The notes under the pieces were generated by a model. It did no database searches. It was given only the letters and a program-made list of their open reading frames with translations, and was not told where the DNA came from. A stretch of 64,000 bases of DNA from positions 35,158 through 99,157 of the forward strand of contig NZ_BLIG01000051.1 of assembly GCF_009811415.1 (NCBI RefSeq), given 5' to 3'. Positions 37,469 through 46,870 of this stretch are shown here, piece after piece (position 1 is the stretch's first letter; each line of letters begins with the position of its first letter). The position numbers were made by a program, and so were the translations under genes. The DNA comes from Alteromonas sp. KUL106. GTDB lineage: Bacteria; Pseudomonadota; Gammaproteobacteria; Enterobacterales; Alteromonadaceae.

Positions 37469-38227
37469 TTATGCTTTGACGAAAGTAATATTATTTTCTT
37501 TAATAATTTTGCTTATGCTGGGCGGCGGCGTTTTATCGCAGACCAAGCAATCGACCTGAGAGATATGCCCTTGCTCGACCATAGCGCGACGCTCAAATTT
37601 GCTGTAGTCAGCAGCGAGAATAACATGTTGAGTATGTTCCAAAATGGCTTGTGAAACTTTGACTTCACGAAAGTCAAAATCGAGCAGCGCACCGTCTGAA
37701 CTAATACCACTTATACCTATTATGCCGTAGTCCATACGAAACTGACTTATAAAATCACACGTTGCTTCACCAATGATACCACCGTCGCGATAGCGTACTT
37801 CGCCAGCAGCAATAATTACCGAGAAGTCTTCTTTTGCTGACAAGATAGTTGCAACATGGATGTTGTTTGTTACAACATGCAGGTTTTTATGATTGAGCAG
37901 TTTAGTAGCAATAAGCTCAGTCGTTGTACCTATATTGATAAATAAAGACGCACCATCGGGGATCATGGCGGCAACAGCTTCAGCAATTTTCTCTTTTACT
38001 TCACTGTTTTGCGTTTTACGTTCTTGATAAGGCGTATTTTCCCAACTTCTATTTAACCCTGCTCCACCGTGATAGCGACTTACCACACCGTTTTCAGCAA
38101 GTTGGTTTAAGTCTCGTCGAATAGTCTGAGGTGTGACATCGCAAGTTTTCACCAAGTCGTCAATCGACATAAAGCCATGCTGTTTTATAAGGCCAACAAT
38201 TTTTTCGTGTCGTTGCGTTTGGTTCAT
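37469..38227 (-). CDS. glpR: Glycerol-3-phosphate regulon repressor GlpR (DeoR family)
   Basis: 252 residues from the ATG at 38227 (GAGGA six bases upstream), equal to E. coli GlpR; the longer open frame upstream is non-coding operator DNA. The DeoR helix-turn-helix is SIDDLVKTCDVTPQTIRRDL and the effector domain has INIGTTTELIATKLL and YGIIGISGISSDG. It would repress glpD and glpK, whose promoters carry matching sites, and be released by glycerol 3-phosphate. Confidence 0.95.
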   Translation of the reverse strand: MNQTQRHEKIVGLIKQHGFMSIDDLVKTCDVTPQTIRRDLNQLAENGVVSRYHGGAGLNRSWENTPYQERKTQNSEVKEKIAEAVAAMIPDGASLFINIGTTTELIATKLLNHKNLHVVTNNIHVATILSAKEDFSVIIAAGEVRYRDGGIIGEATCDFISQFRMDYGIIGISGISSDGALLDFDFREVKVSQAILEHTQHVILAADYSKFERRAMVEQGHISQVDCLVCDKTPPPSISKIIKENNITFVKA

Positions 38228-38303
38228 TGCGCGTCCTCGAGTTAAAAATTGCCGTAGATTATACGTGCTTAAAATAAAAGTTCCCATTATTAAACGAACA
38301 CCA

Positions 38304-38323
38304 AATGTTCGTTTTCGAAAATA
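38304..38323. promoter_or_regulatory. GlpR operator between glpR and glpK
   Basis: AATGTTCGTTTTCGAAAATA fits the GlpR consensus WATGTTCGWTAWCGAACATW at most positions. A further half-site, AAACGAACA, lies just before it (38292-38300). It can control both divergent genes. Confidence 0.78.
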
Positions 38324-38386
38324 TAGCATTGTTAAACGGGTGTAAATAATGCAAACTCTACGAAAACTATCTTCAGGAGTGGTCTC

Positions 38387-39871
38387 ATGGGACAACATAT
38401 TCTTGCCATTGATCAAGGCACAACAAGCTCTCGCAGTATTATTTTTTCGTCGAACGGAAGTATAGAAGCTATTGCTCAACAAGAATTTTCGCAAAAATAC
38501 CCGAAAGATGGCTGGGTTGAACATGATCCAGAAGAGATTTGGGAAAGCGTTACCGCTACCCTTAAGGAAGTTTTTAACAAATGTAACTTAGTGCCATCTG
38601 ATATTGCTTCTATTGGTATCACCAACCAACGAGAAACCACATTAGTATGGAACAAAACCACAGGTAAACCTGTGTATCCAGCCATTGTTTGGCAGGACAG
38701 ACGCACCGCACAGTATTGTAGAGATTTCAGTGAAGATGAATCATTTGTCTCTTATATCACTGAAACTACAGGGCTCTTACTTGACCCTTATTTCTCTGCA
38801 ACCAAAATAGCCTGGATACTGGATAATGTGGAAGGTGCCCGCGAAAAAGCAGAAAACGGCGAGCTACTCTTTGGAACGGTCGATACGTTTTTGATTTGGC
38901 GTCTCACTGGTGGAGAGTCACATAAAACCGATGCCACAAACGCGTCTCGCACTATGTTGTTTGATATTAATAATCAGCGTTGGGACGAGAAATTACTGAG
39001 CAAGTTCAATATTCCCCTATCAATGCTGCCAGAGGTAATGGACTGTGCCGCTGACTTTGGTGTTATCAAGGAAGACATCATCGGTAAAGCCATTCCTATC
39101 CAAGGCGTAGCAGGCGACCAACAAGCCGCTCTCGTCGGTCAGGCGTGTTTTGAAAAAGGCATGGCGAAAAGCACTTACGGTACTGGATGCTTTATGATCT
39201 TAAATACCGGAGAGAAGCCTCTAACGTCGAAAAATCGATTGCTAACCACTGTAGGCTATCGTCTTAATGGAAAGACTACTTATGCGTTAGAGGGCAGTAT
39301 TTTTATGGCCGGCGCTACGGTGCAATGGCTTCGAGATGGGTTAAAGCTCATTGACGACGCCGCAGAAACTGAAGCGCTCGCGCAGCGTGCCAGACAAGAC
39401 AACGGCGTATTCCTTGTGCCGGCATTTACAGGGTTAGGCGCACCGTATTGGGACCCAGATGCTCGAGGTGCAATTCTGGGGCTGACACGTGACACAGGCA
39501 TAAGCGAAATTGTTGCCGCAGGCTTGCAATCTGTTTGCTATCAAACCAAAGACCTTCAAAAAGCCATGGAAAGCGACGGCGCGCGCCCAACGACCATTCG
39601 TGTCGATGGGGGCATGTCGCGTAATGACTGGGTTATGGGCTTCTTGTCCGACATTTTAGGTGCTGAAGTAGAGCGACCCGAGATCACCGAAACTACGGCG
39701 CTCGGCGCCGCATTTCTCGCAGGATTGCAGTCTGGCCTTTTCAATTCTATTGATGACTTAACCCAGTGTTGGAAGAGTGATAGCGTTTTCACTCCTAGAT
39801 TGACAAAACAACAGCGCGATAAAGCATATGACGGCTGGAAAGAGGCAGTTGCCCGTATTCGCTGCTCCTAA
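38387..39871 (+). CDS. glpK: Glycerol kinase
   Basis: A 494-residue FGGY kinase that phosphorylates glycerol. The N-terminal phosphate motif is AIDQGTTSSRSIIF; the active-site Asp is in GVAGDQQAALVGQ; FTGLGAPYWDPDARG and RVDGGMSRNDWVMGF are family signatures. Length is normal. It is divergent from glpR and followed by a terminator. A glpF facilitator, often beside it, is absent here. Confidence 0.97.
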   Translation: MGQHILAIDQGTTSSRSIIFSSNGSIEAIAQQEFSQKYPKDGWVEHDPEEIWESVTATLKEVFNKCNLVPSDIASIGITNQRETTLVWNKTTGKPVYPAIVWQDRRTAQYCRDFSEDESFVSYITETTGLLLDPYFSATKIAWILDNVEGAREKAENGELLFGTVDTFLIWRLTGGESHKTDATNASRTMLFDINNQRWDEKLLSKFNIPLSMLPEVMDCAADFGVIKEDIIGKAIPIQGVAGDQQAALVGQACFEKGMAKSTYGTGCFMILNTGEKPLTSKNRLLTTVGYRLNGKTTYALEGSIFMAGATVQWLRDGLKLIDDAAETEALAQRARQDNGVFLVPAFTGLGAPYWDPDARGAILGLTRDTGISEIVAAGLQSVCYQTKDLQKAMESDGARPTTIRVDGGMSRNDWVMGFLSDILGAEVERPEITETTALGAAFLAGLQSGLFNSIDDLTQCWKSDSVFTPRLTKQQRDKAYDGWKEAVARIRCS

Positions 39872-39898
39872 TTTTCCCTTATTTTTCTGATTGTTAAT

Positions 39899-39928
39899 AA
39901 AGTGCGGTTATAAACCGCACTTTTTTTA
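39899..39928 (+). terminator. Intrinsic terminator of glpK
   Basis: AGTGCGGTT-ATA-AACCGCACT followed by seven T, 30 bp after the glpK stop. Confidence 0.93.
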
Positions 39929-39988
39929 TACAAAAATATTTTTTATAACATTGTAATTACATTGTCATTTTGTGCTAGTATTGGAATC

Positions 39989-40007
39989 AAGGTAAACGTT
40001 TCACCTT
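39989..40007 (+). promoter_or_regulatory. Gal-type LacI-family operator before the TonB receptor
   Basis: AAGGTAAACGTTTCACCTT is a palindrome around AAACGTTT with one extra base on the right. The same arrangement, in the same orientation to the gene, occurs upstream of galT. Confidence 0.65.
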
Positions 40008-40176
40008 TTACCTTGAAACATAAACCCTATATTTTTCATAATGTTACAAATAATAATCACGAAAATATAAGGTTAAATGTGTAAAAGTATTGTTAATAAG
40101 CTTGATCCGCACATACTAAAAACGTAATTTAAGTGCAAAATACGTTAAAACGTAGCCTACTCACGGAGAAAACACA

Positions 40177-42921
40177 GTGACACATAAAATTAACACATCA
40201 CAGTTAGGCCCTATTGCAAGACGCTCACTTTTAGGTGTTGCTATCGCCTCTGCCCTACACGCACCGATTGCATTGGCCCAAGAGGAAACAGCCGCTACTG
40301 AAAAACAAGTTGAAGTCATCGAAGTTAAAGGTTTTACCAGCTCATTAAAGGCATCAATGTTAGACAAGAAAGCTTCAGACGTCGTTTATGATGGTATTAC
40401 GGCTGAAGACTTAGGTAAATTTCCTGACCAAAACGTTGCAGAATCACTTCAGCGCATCACCGGTGTCGCCATTGACCGTTCAGGTGGTGAAGGTCAATTT
40501 ATAACCGTGCGTGGTTTCGGTCCAGACTTCAACACCGTATTAGTAAATGGTCGTCAAATAGCCACAGAAAACCAAGGCCGTGCGTTTAGTTTCGATACGC
40601 TTCCAGCAGAACTGATTAGTGGCGCAAAGGTTTATAAGAGCCCGTTAGCGTCGATGCAAGAAGGTGGTATAGGTTCAACCGTTGAAATCACAACGGCCCG
40701 CCCTTTTGCATTTGATGGCTTCAAAGCAGTAGCCAGCGTTAAAGGCATGTATGAGGACATTTCAGAAGAAACCTCTCCTCAAATGTCAGGCCTTGTGACT
40801 AACACTTTTGCAGACGGCAAACTTGGCGTTTTAGCCGCAGCATCATTCCAACAACGCGAGCTACAAACAAACATTTTAGAAACGCGTTATTGGCGTCCGG
40901 GCGTCAGCATTACTGACCGCTCTCAACTAGGCAACCCTGAATACGCAGACTCAGCGCAATACAATGGCGTATTTATCCCTCAAAACTTTGACCAGATTGT
41001 AGACCTTGTAGACCGCGAAAGAACATCAGGCACACTTGTCGTTCAGTACGCACCTAACGACGACATGACGCTAACATTAGACGGCCTTTATTCAAAGTTC
41101 GAAGTAGACTCTGATGCGCACAGTGTTGGCCACTGGTTCTCAGACGGTAACCTTGACAATATGTCATTCACCGATAACGGCAGTCTTTCAGGTGTTACGA
41201 GCACCGTTGTTGACGGCGTAGGTGGTGCAACAGATTTTATTCGTCGCCGCTATGGTCGCGATGTTGAGATTCAAGCAATCGGTGCTAACTTTGAATGGAT
41301 CGTTAGTGACAATCTTACTGCGAATATTGATTTGTCTACGTCAACTGCAGAAGACAGCAGTGGTGGGGATAACTTCTTCACTGTTGTGGGTTACAACAAC
41401 GAATATAGCGTAGATTTTTCTGGTTCAACGCCGACTTTATCCGTTGCTGGCGGTGATGCAGCATTGCAAACCCCCTCTTTAGGTCGTATGCATTACAACG
41501 AACGTAATGGCTTCGACACAGAAGATACTATTTCTGAATATCGCGCCGACTTTACGTGGGTACCAGACTCAAACAACGCATTCTACAAAGCAGATTTCGG
41601 TGTTTATTATCAAGATCGTGAAAAATCAAATACGCGTCGTTTCGCTTCTGCTTGCGGCGTATATTGCGGTTATCAAGTAGACTTACCTGATGAATTACTC
41701 ACTTTGTTTACAGCAGACAACTACTTTGCGGGTGTGCCTAATCAATGGCTAACTTACGACCCTGAAGCATTTTTTGAGTATGCTGCATCTGATGCGGGTG
41801 TTCAGGCATTTGCAGATGCTTACGGCGTTCCGTTTGATGCCGCACGTGCACTGGTTGATTCTACAAACATTTCAAACCCACAGCCGGGCAACGATTCTTT
41901 CGTAGTGAGTGAAGAAGTATTGAGCGCTTACGTGCAATTCTATTTCTCCACTGAAATTTCTGATATGCCTTTAGACATCAACTTCGGTTTCCGCTACAGC
42001 GAAACAGACACGTCTGTTGATGGAACGAGTCAGATAGTACGAGATCTTGAACCTATTCCAAACGATCCGTCAGACCTTAACATTGTTTATGAGACTGATT
42101 TTGGAACACCGGTGAATGAGAAGAACAGCTACTCTTCACTGCTTCCTAATGTCAACGTTAAGCTTGAATTAACGGACGAGTTATATCTTCGATATGCGTA
42201 TTCAGAAACGCTTACCCGTCCGATGATGGATGACTTGGTTCCTGTATTCAACGTAACAGTAGCACGTCCAGGCAACTTACAAGCTCAGGCGGGTAATACC
42301 GCGCTTAAACCTTATAGCGCAACAAGCTGGGATGTGTCATTAGAGTGGTATTATGACGATACAAGCTACTTCTCTGCAGCAGCGTTTAACAAAGAAGTGG
42401 AAGACTTTATCGCTGGCGATGTAGCTGACGAATCACTTTTCCTTGATAGTGGTGAGTATATCTTCAGCGTATTACGTCCTAGAAATGGCGAGACGTTAGA
42501 AGTAGAAGGGTTAGAGCTTGCTTGGTTGCATACGCTTGAAAGTGGTTTTGGTATTCAAGCTAACGCCACCATTGTAAACTCTGACGCAGAGTTCAGTCTT
42601 CCTGGTTTAGGCAACTCGCAGAATATCACGTTGTTCTACGAAAAAGACGCGTTCCAAGCGCGTGTAGCTCTGAATAATCGTGAAACGTTTATGCAAGAAG
42701 CGGTAAGTTCACTTGGTGGAACAGAGCCTCGCTTCACTGAAACGTATACTCAAGTTGATATGAGCGTAAGCTATGACATCAACGAGACATTTACGGTATT
42801 CTTTGAAGGTATAAACATTACTGACGAAGAGCTCACACGTCGTGGCCGCTTGACAGAACATTTCGTTCAGCAAGTTGCAGACGGTGCTCGTTACGCTGTA
42901 GGCGTACGTGCTAACTTCTAG
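40177..42921 (+). CDS. TonB-dependent outer-membrane receptor (Caulobacter-type, sugar-linked)
   Basis: 914 residues. The GTG at 40177 is supported by GGAGA eight bases upstream. A signal peptide is cut near ALA-QE (34/35). The plug domain has DLGKFPDQNVAESLQRITGV and ITVRGFGPDFNTVLVNGR, the signature of the Caulobacter-type subgroup that imports oligosaccharides; the barrel ends RYAVGVRANF with a final Phe. There is no N-terminal signalling extension. Position before a sodium symporter and alpha-galactosidase points to an alpha-galactoside or galactose-containing substrate (inference). Confidence 0.93.
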   Translation: MTHKINTSQLGPIARRSLLGVAIASALHAPIALAQEETAATEKQVEVIEVKGFTSSLKASMLDKKASDVVYDGITAEDLGKFPDQNVAESLQRITGVAIDRSGGEGQFITVRGFGPDFNTVLVNGRQIATENQGRAFSFDTLPAELISGAKVYKSPLASMQEGGIGSTVEITTARPFAFDGFKAVASVKGMYEDISEETSPQMSGLVTNTFADGKLGVLAAASFQQRELQTNILETRYWRPGVSITDRSQLGNPEYADSAQYNGVFIPQNFDQIVDLVDRERTSGTLVVQYAPNDDMTLTLDGLYSKFEVDSDAHSVGHWFSDGNLDNMSFTDNGSLSGVTSTVVDGVGGATDFIRRRYGRDVEIQAIGANFEWIVSDNLTANIDLSTSTAEDSSGGDNFFTVVGYNNEYSVDFSGSTPTLSVAGGDAALQTPSLGRMHYNERNGFDTEDTISEYRADFTWVPDSNNAFYKADFGVYYQDREKSNTRRFASACGVYCGYQVDLPDELLTLFTADNYFAGVPNQWLTYDPEAFFEYAASDAGVQAFADAYGVPFDAARALVDSTNISNPQPGNDSFVVSEEVLSAYVQFYFSTEISDMPLDINFGFRYSETDTSVDGTSQIVRDLEPIPNDPSDLNIVYETDFGTPVNEKNSYSSLLPNVNVKLELTDELYLRYAYSETLTRPMMDDLVPVFNVTVARPGNLQAQAGNTALKPYSATSWDVSLEWYYDDTSYFSAAAFNKEVEDFIAGDVADESLFLDSGEYIFSVLRPRNGETLEVEGLELAWLHTLESGFGIQANATIVNSDAEFSLPGLGNSQNITLFYEKDAFQARVALNNRETFMQEAVSSLGGTEPRFTETYTQVDMSVSYDINETFTVFFEGINITDEELTRRGRLTEHFVQQVADGARYAVGVRANF

Positions 42922-42937
42922 TAAAACATAGTATTTC

Positions 42938-42965
42938 AAGGGGGCGTTTCTGCCCCCTTTTTGTC
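42938..42965 (+). terminator. Terminator or attenuator between receptor and symporter genes
   Basis: AAGGGGGC-GTTTCT-GCCCCCTT followed by T residues, 17 bp after the receptor stop and 24 bp before the next start. Partial read-through would favour receptor over downstream genes. Confidence 0.85.
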
Positions 42966-42988
42966 TTTAATCTGCTGAGGAGTTTTTC

Positions 42989-44443
42989 GTGTCAGGCAGC
43001 TTAACCCAACTTGTCGTTTTTATTTTTATCACCGCGCTTATTGGCCTTCTTACCTACTTGAAATGTCGCGGTCACGGGCACAGTAAAGCTAACGAAAACA
43101 AAGAATATTTTCTAGCAGGCGGCGGACTTACATGGATTTTCGTCGCGGGCTCAATTACCTTAACAAACCTGAGTACCGACCAACTTGTTGGTATGAATGG
43201 CAATCAAATGGCCCTTCTAGCTTGGTGGGAGTTTGCTGCTGTAGCTGGATTGATCATTTTAGCAAGAGTGTTTCTACCGGTTTACTATCATTATCAATGC
43301 ACAACAACCACTGAACTGCTAGAAATGCGCTATAACAACAAGCATATTCGTGCGTTGATAGGACTGCTTTTTTTCTTAGGAAGTAGCCTTATTTTCATGC
43401 CTGCAGTCATTTATTCAGGCTCCCTGTTCATGATCAACATGTTTAATGTAGACATTCCACTTATGTACGTGGCGACTGCATTTGCACTTATTGGTGCGTT
43501 TTACGCCATTTTTGGCGGTTTGCGCGCGGTGGCCGTATCAGACACTTACTCTGGAGTCCTTTTACTTGTGATGGCAATAGTGGTGGTGGTTTTAGCATTA
43601 ATCGCTATTGATTTTGATTTTTCGGGTATTCCAGCAGAACGTCTTACCCTTATCGGGGACAATGATTCACCTCTTCCTTGGCACACCTTACTGACGGGTA
43701 TGATTTTCATTCAAACCTTTTATTGGAGTACCAATCAGGTCATTACACAGCGTGCAATGGCGGCACCGAACCTAAAGGAAGCGCAAAAAGGTGTTTACGC
43801 TGCCGCGATTATACGCTTCATCATAGTACCGACTATCATCGTTGTGCCGGGCATTATCTCATTTAAACTTTATGGTGACATAAACGACGCGGCTTATGGC
43901 ACCTTGGTAGGTGATGTACTCCCAGAATGGTTATCTGGAGTGTTTGCTGCGGCATTGGCAGCAGCCGTTTTAACAACTTACAACAGTAACTTGAACTCTG
44001 CCACCGCACTTTATGTATGCGACATACACGAAGCTTATATACAGAAAAAGCCTAATGTGGCCCGTTTAAGCGGCATTGTTACCGCAGCATTGACCATAGT
44101 ATCGCTATTGATGGTACCGATATACGCCCAAGCGGAAAGTATTATTAACTTACTCCAGCAGCTTTTCGGTTTATTAAGCATGCCGATTCTATCAATCTTT
44201 ATTGTCGGGTTATTGTTTAACAACGTAAACGCTAACGCTGGCATTGCAGCTGTGGTATTCGGCGTAGGGCTTTACGCCTACTTTAGCTTTGTACATGCTC
44301 CTTTCGGTTTGCACTATATTCATTTAATGTTAGTGACTCTCGTTTGCTGTATCGCACTTGCGCTTTTACTAAACCGGCTTGTTTTCAGGCAAAAAGCGGA
44401 GTGGCGCGGTCGACTTGTAGACGATGAAAGCGTTCATGGCTAA
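42989..44443 (+). CDS. Sodium:solute symporter (SSS family), probably sugar
   Basis: 484 residues, starting with GTG at 42989 (TGAGGAG six bases upstream). About 13-14 membrane helices, with the SGLT-like motifs AGGGLTWIFVAGSITLTNLS near 40-60 and FAAALAAAVLTTYNSNLNSA near 320. It would carry the sugar released in the periplasm, or the intact galactoside, into the cell with sodium. It is of the same family as the 52895-54469 symporter but clearly different in sequence. Confidence 0.92.
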   Translation: MSGSLTQLVVFIFITALIGLLTYLKCRGHGHSKANENKEYFLAGGGLTWIFVAGSITLTNLSTDQLVGMNGNQMALLAWWEFAAVAGLIILARVFLPVYYHYQCTTTTELLEMRYNNKHIRALIGLLFFLGSSLIFMPAVIYSGSLFMINMFNVDIPLMYVATAFALIGAFYAIFGGLRAVAVSDTYSGVLLLVMAIVVVVLALIAIDFDFSGIPAERLTLIGDNDSPLPWHTLLTGMIFIQTFYWSTNQVITQRAMAAPNLKEAQKGVYAAAIIRFIIVPTIIVVPGIISFKLYGDINDAAYGTLVGDVLPEWLSGVFAAALAAAVLTTYNSNLNSATALYVCDIHEAYIQKKPNVARLSGIVTAALTIVSLLMVPIYAQAESIINLLQQLFGLLSMPILSIFIVGLLFNNVNANAGIAAVVFGVGLYAYFSFVHAPFGLHYIHLMLVTLVCCIALALLLNRLVFRQKAEWRGRLVDDESVHG

Positions 44444-44470
44444 AAGAGCTTTTTTCATGGTGTTGCTCAA

Positions 44471-46012
44471 ATGAATCAGATAGTTATTGTTGGCGGGGGA
44501 ACAGCAGGATGGCTTACGGCCGGCCTGCTCGCTGCAACACACTGCAAACCTGATGATGCGGGCAATTTATTGTCCATCACAGTTATTGAATCAGAATCAG
44601 TTCATCCCATCGGCGTTGGCGAAGGAACATGGCCTACCATGCGCCATACGTTATCTAAAATTGGGATATCTGAGTCAGATCTGGTTAAACGCGCCAGTGC
44701 CACCTTCAAGCAAGCTAGCAAATTTGTAAACTGGCATCATAGTGGATTAGGTAATGCATATTACCATCCATTCAGTGCACCCCAAGGCTCTGCCAATTTG
44801 GATATCAGCCCATATTGGCTTTCAATGAATACAGAGCAAGGACAGTATGCGAGTGATGTTTGTTTCCAACCCTCTTTATGCGATGAAGGGTTGGCGCCAA
44901 AAATGTCACCACAATCCAATCAAAGCTTCGTTGCAAATTATGGATATCACTTAGATGCAGGGCAATTTATCGAGTTACTTCGTTCGCATTGCGTTCATAA
45001 GCTAGGCGTCAATCGCATAGTAGATGACGTCACATCGGTCCAGCAAAATGAAATGGGGATCAGTGGTCTTAGCACTCGTGGACACGGTGAAATTCAAGCT
45101 GATTTATATGTCGATTGTTCCGGTTTTAGCGGCCTACTCATAGATAAAGCGTTAAATATCGAGCTAACTGATGCTTCCCATATTCTTTTTGCTGATAGAG
45201 CGCTGGTTTTTCAACTCCCTTACCAAGACCCGAACGCTCCTATTGCTTGCTATACCCAATCTACAGCGCAGAAAGCAGGGTGGGTGTGGGATATTGCCCT
45301 ACAGCATCGCAGAGGAACAGGCTATGTTTTCAGCTCTCGCCATCAAGACGATGAAGCGGCAAGGGAGACCTTCGCAGACTACTTAAAGCTGCATACTTCA
45401 GATTCCATAGATACCTCATCATTCAGGGAAATACGTTTTAAAACAGGTTATAGGAAGAAGTTCTGGGAAAAGAATTGTGTAGCGATAGGGCTCTCTAGTG
45501 GGTTTTTAGAACCTTTGGAGGCTTCTTCATTGATGCTTATCGAACAAAGTGCAACTTTACTTGCCGAACAACTTCCTGCTGACAAATGTGTTATGGCATC
45601 TGTAGAAAGACGCTTTAACGAACAGCTTAAAGGTATGTGGGAAAGCGCGATAAACTTTCTTAAACTTCATTATGTACTTAGCAATAACGACTCGCCGTTT
45701 TGGAAAGACAATCGCAGCAGTGAATCCATTCCCTTTGAACTATCTGAGTTACTAGAAGAGTGGCGTTTAAGACCCGTGTTAGAAAGTGACTTTTCGCGAA
45801 CCAGTGATACGTTTAGCGCACAAAGTTACCGCTATATTCTTTATGGAATGCTTGATAAAGCCGAAGGCGCGACGGCCAACAGTTTTTATAAAAGGGCATT
45901 AAAGCACGTCGATTTCGCCAACAAACAATTGTCTTTAAACAAAGCTCTCATTAAACAACTACAAGCCCGTATGCCCTCACATAGAGGCCTAATCGACAGC
46001 TTTTTTAAGTGA
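44471..46012 (+). CDS. Flavin-dependent tryptophan-halogenase family protein
   Basis: 513 residues. The FAD motif is IVIVGGGTAGWLTAGLLA, the lysine matching the PrnA active-site Lys is K80 in SATFKQASKF, and the family stretch is SSGFLEPLEASS. The WxWxIP motif is altered to GWVWDIAL, so the Pro is missing. Genes of this family are often found beside TonB receptors and SapC-like genes in sugar loci of marine and plant-associated bacteria; their role there is not known. A true halogenase acting on a secondary metabolite seems less likely here. It lies 27 bp after the symporter and 7 bp before the SapC-like gene. Confidence 0.88.
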   Translation: MNQIVIVGGGTAGWLTAGLLAATHCKPDDAGNLLSITVIESESVHPIGVGEGTWPTMRHTLSKIGISESDLVKRASATFKQASKFVNWHHSGLGNAYYHPFSAPQGSANLDISPYWLSMNTEQGQYASDVCFQPSLCDEGLAPKMSPQSNQSFVANYGYHLDAGQFIELLRSHCVHKLGVNRIVDDVTSVQQNEMGISGLSTRGHGEIQADLYVDCSGFSGLLIDKALNIELTDASHILFADRALVFQLPYQDPNAPIACYTQSTAQKAGWVWDIALQHRRGTGYVFSSRHQDDEAARETFADYLKLHTSDSIDTSSFREIRFKTGYRKKFWEKNCVAIGLSSGFLEPLEASSLMLIEQSATLLAEQLPADKCVMASVERRFNEQLKGMWESAINFLKLHYVLSNNDSPFWKDNRSSESIPFELSELLEEWRLRPVLESDFSRTSDTFSAQSYRYILYGMLDKAEGATANSFYKRALKHVDFANKQLSLNKALIKQLQARMPSHRGLIDSFFK

Positions 46013-46019
46013 ATGAATT

Positions 46020-46772
46020 ATGTCTAGAACTCGTTTTATTCCTCTTGAACCTGTTAAACACAAGAGCATCAAACTTAAAAATGACCCAACGTTTAGTCAT
46101 TCAAAATTATTCAACTTCGTAAACATTGGGTTTAATGAAATCGCCACTCTGAGTGGCTGCATGCCGCTTGTTTTAGTGCACGATGAGGCCTCAGACGTTT
46201 TATCTTTAACCTGTTGTTTGGGTTTTGAGGGGTTTGGTAACGTGTTCTATCACGAGCGACAGTGGCTGGGCCATGCTGTTCCATTAAGTGTTCAGTGCTA
46301 CCCATTCAATTATTCAATTGATGAACAACGAGTGAGTGTTTTAATCGACGAAAACAGCACACGCTTTACCAATATTGATGACGTTGGGGCTGCGCTGTTC
46401 TCAAGTGATGGACACCCCACCACATTGCTCAAACAACAGCAGGAAAATCTTGCAGCCTTGCTTGAAGGCCAACAACAAGCTAATGCGTTTGTCGATATAT
46501 TAAAACAATACGACTTACTGGCTCCACTTTCTGTTTCAATAACGCGCGCCTCGGGGCAAATAATTCATTCAAGCAACCTCTATTCTGTTAATGAAGAAAA
46601 ATATGCGCAATTAGAAGCTGACACGATTGTTAAGTTTCATAAAGAAGGTATTTCTATGGCGATAAACGCCATGCTACTTTCCCTGAGACAATACAATAGG
46701 CTAGTGCAGCTTACTGAATCACTCGAAGACCCTGCCACACGGGTTGGTATTAAACTTAACAAACCTATGTAA
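46020..46772 (+). CDS. SapC-like family protein
   Basis: 250 residues, cytoplasmic, without membrane segments. The family pattern is CMPLVLVHDEASDVLSLTCC, then WLGHAVPLSVQCYPF and SVLIDENSTRF. The name comes from a Campylobacter surface-layer secretion gene, but the members in sugar loci next to TonB receptors have no proven function. It starts 7 bp after the halogenase-family gene, a pairing that recurs in such loci, so the two probably act together. Confidence 0.72.
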   Translation: MSRTRFIPLEPVKHKSIKLKNDPTFSHSKLFNFVNIGFNEIATLSGCMPLVLVHDEASDVLSLTCCLGFEGFGNVFYHERQWLGHAVPLSVQCYPFNYSIDEQRVSVLIDENSTRFTNIDDVGAALFSSDGHPTTLLKQQQENLAALLEGQQQANAFVDILKQYDLLAPLSVSITRASGQIIHSSNLYSVNEEKYAQLEADTIVKFHKEGISMAINAMLLSLRQYNRLVQLTESLEDPATRVGIKLNKPM

Positions 46773-46870
46773 AACCTAACACAAGGCGCAGCATATCCTG
46801 CTGCGCCCGTCAGTTCTATTCTTAAAACAACATGTGCCACAATCATCTATACATGTAAAATGAGGTTTTT

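Larger units (their letters stand above)
39872..40176. other. Intergenic region before the TonB receptor
   Basis: 305 bp, AT-rich, with the glpK terminator at its left end and a palindromic operator at 39989-40007. A possible -10 box TAGTAT lies at 39976, just before the operator. No gene. Confidence 0.6.

Noticed and set aside
38228..38524. N-terminal extension of glpR (99 further codons)
   Set aside because: It runs through the GlpR operator and promoter region; the ATG at 38227 gives the E. coli length and has a good ribosome-binding site.
44471..46012. Secondary-metabolite gene cluster around the halogenase
   Set aside because: No synthase, peptide or polyketide genes nearby; the neighbours are sugar uptake and hydrolysis genes.
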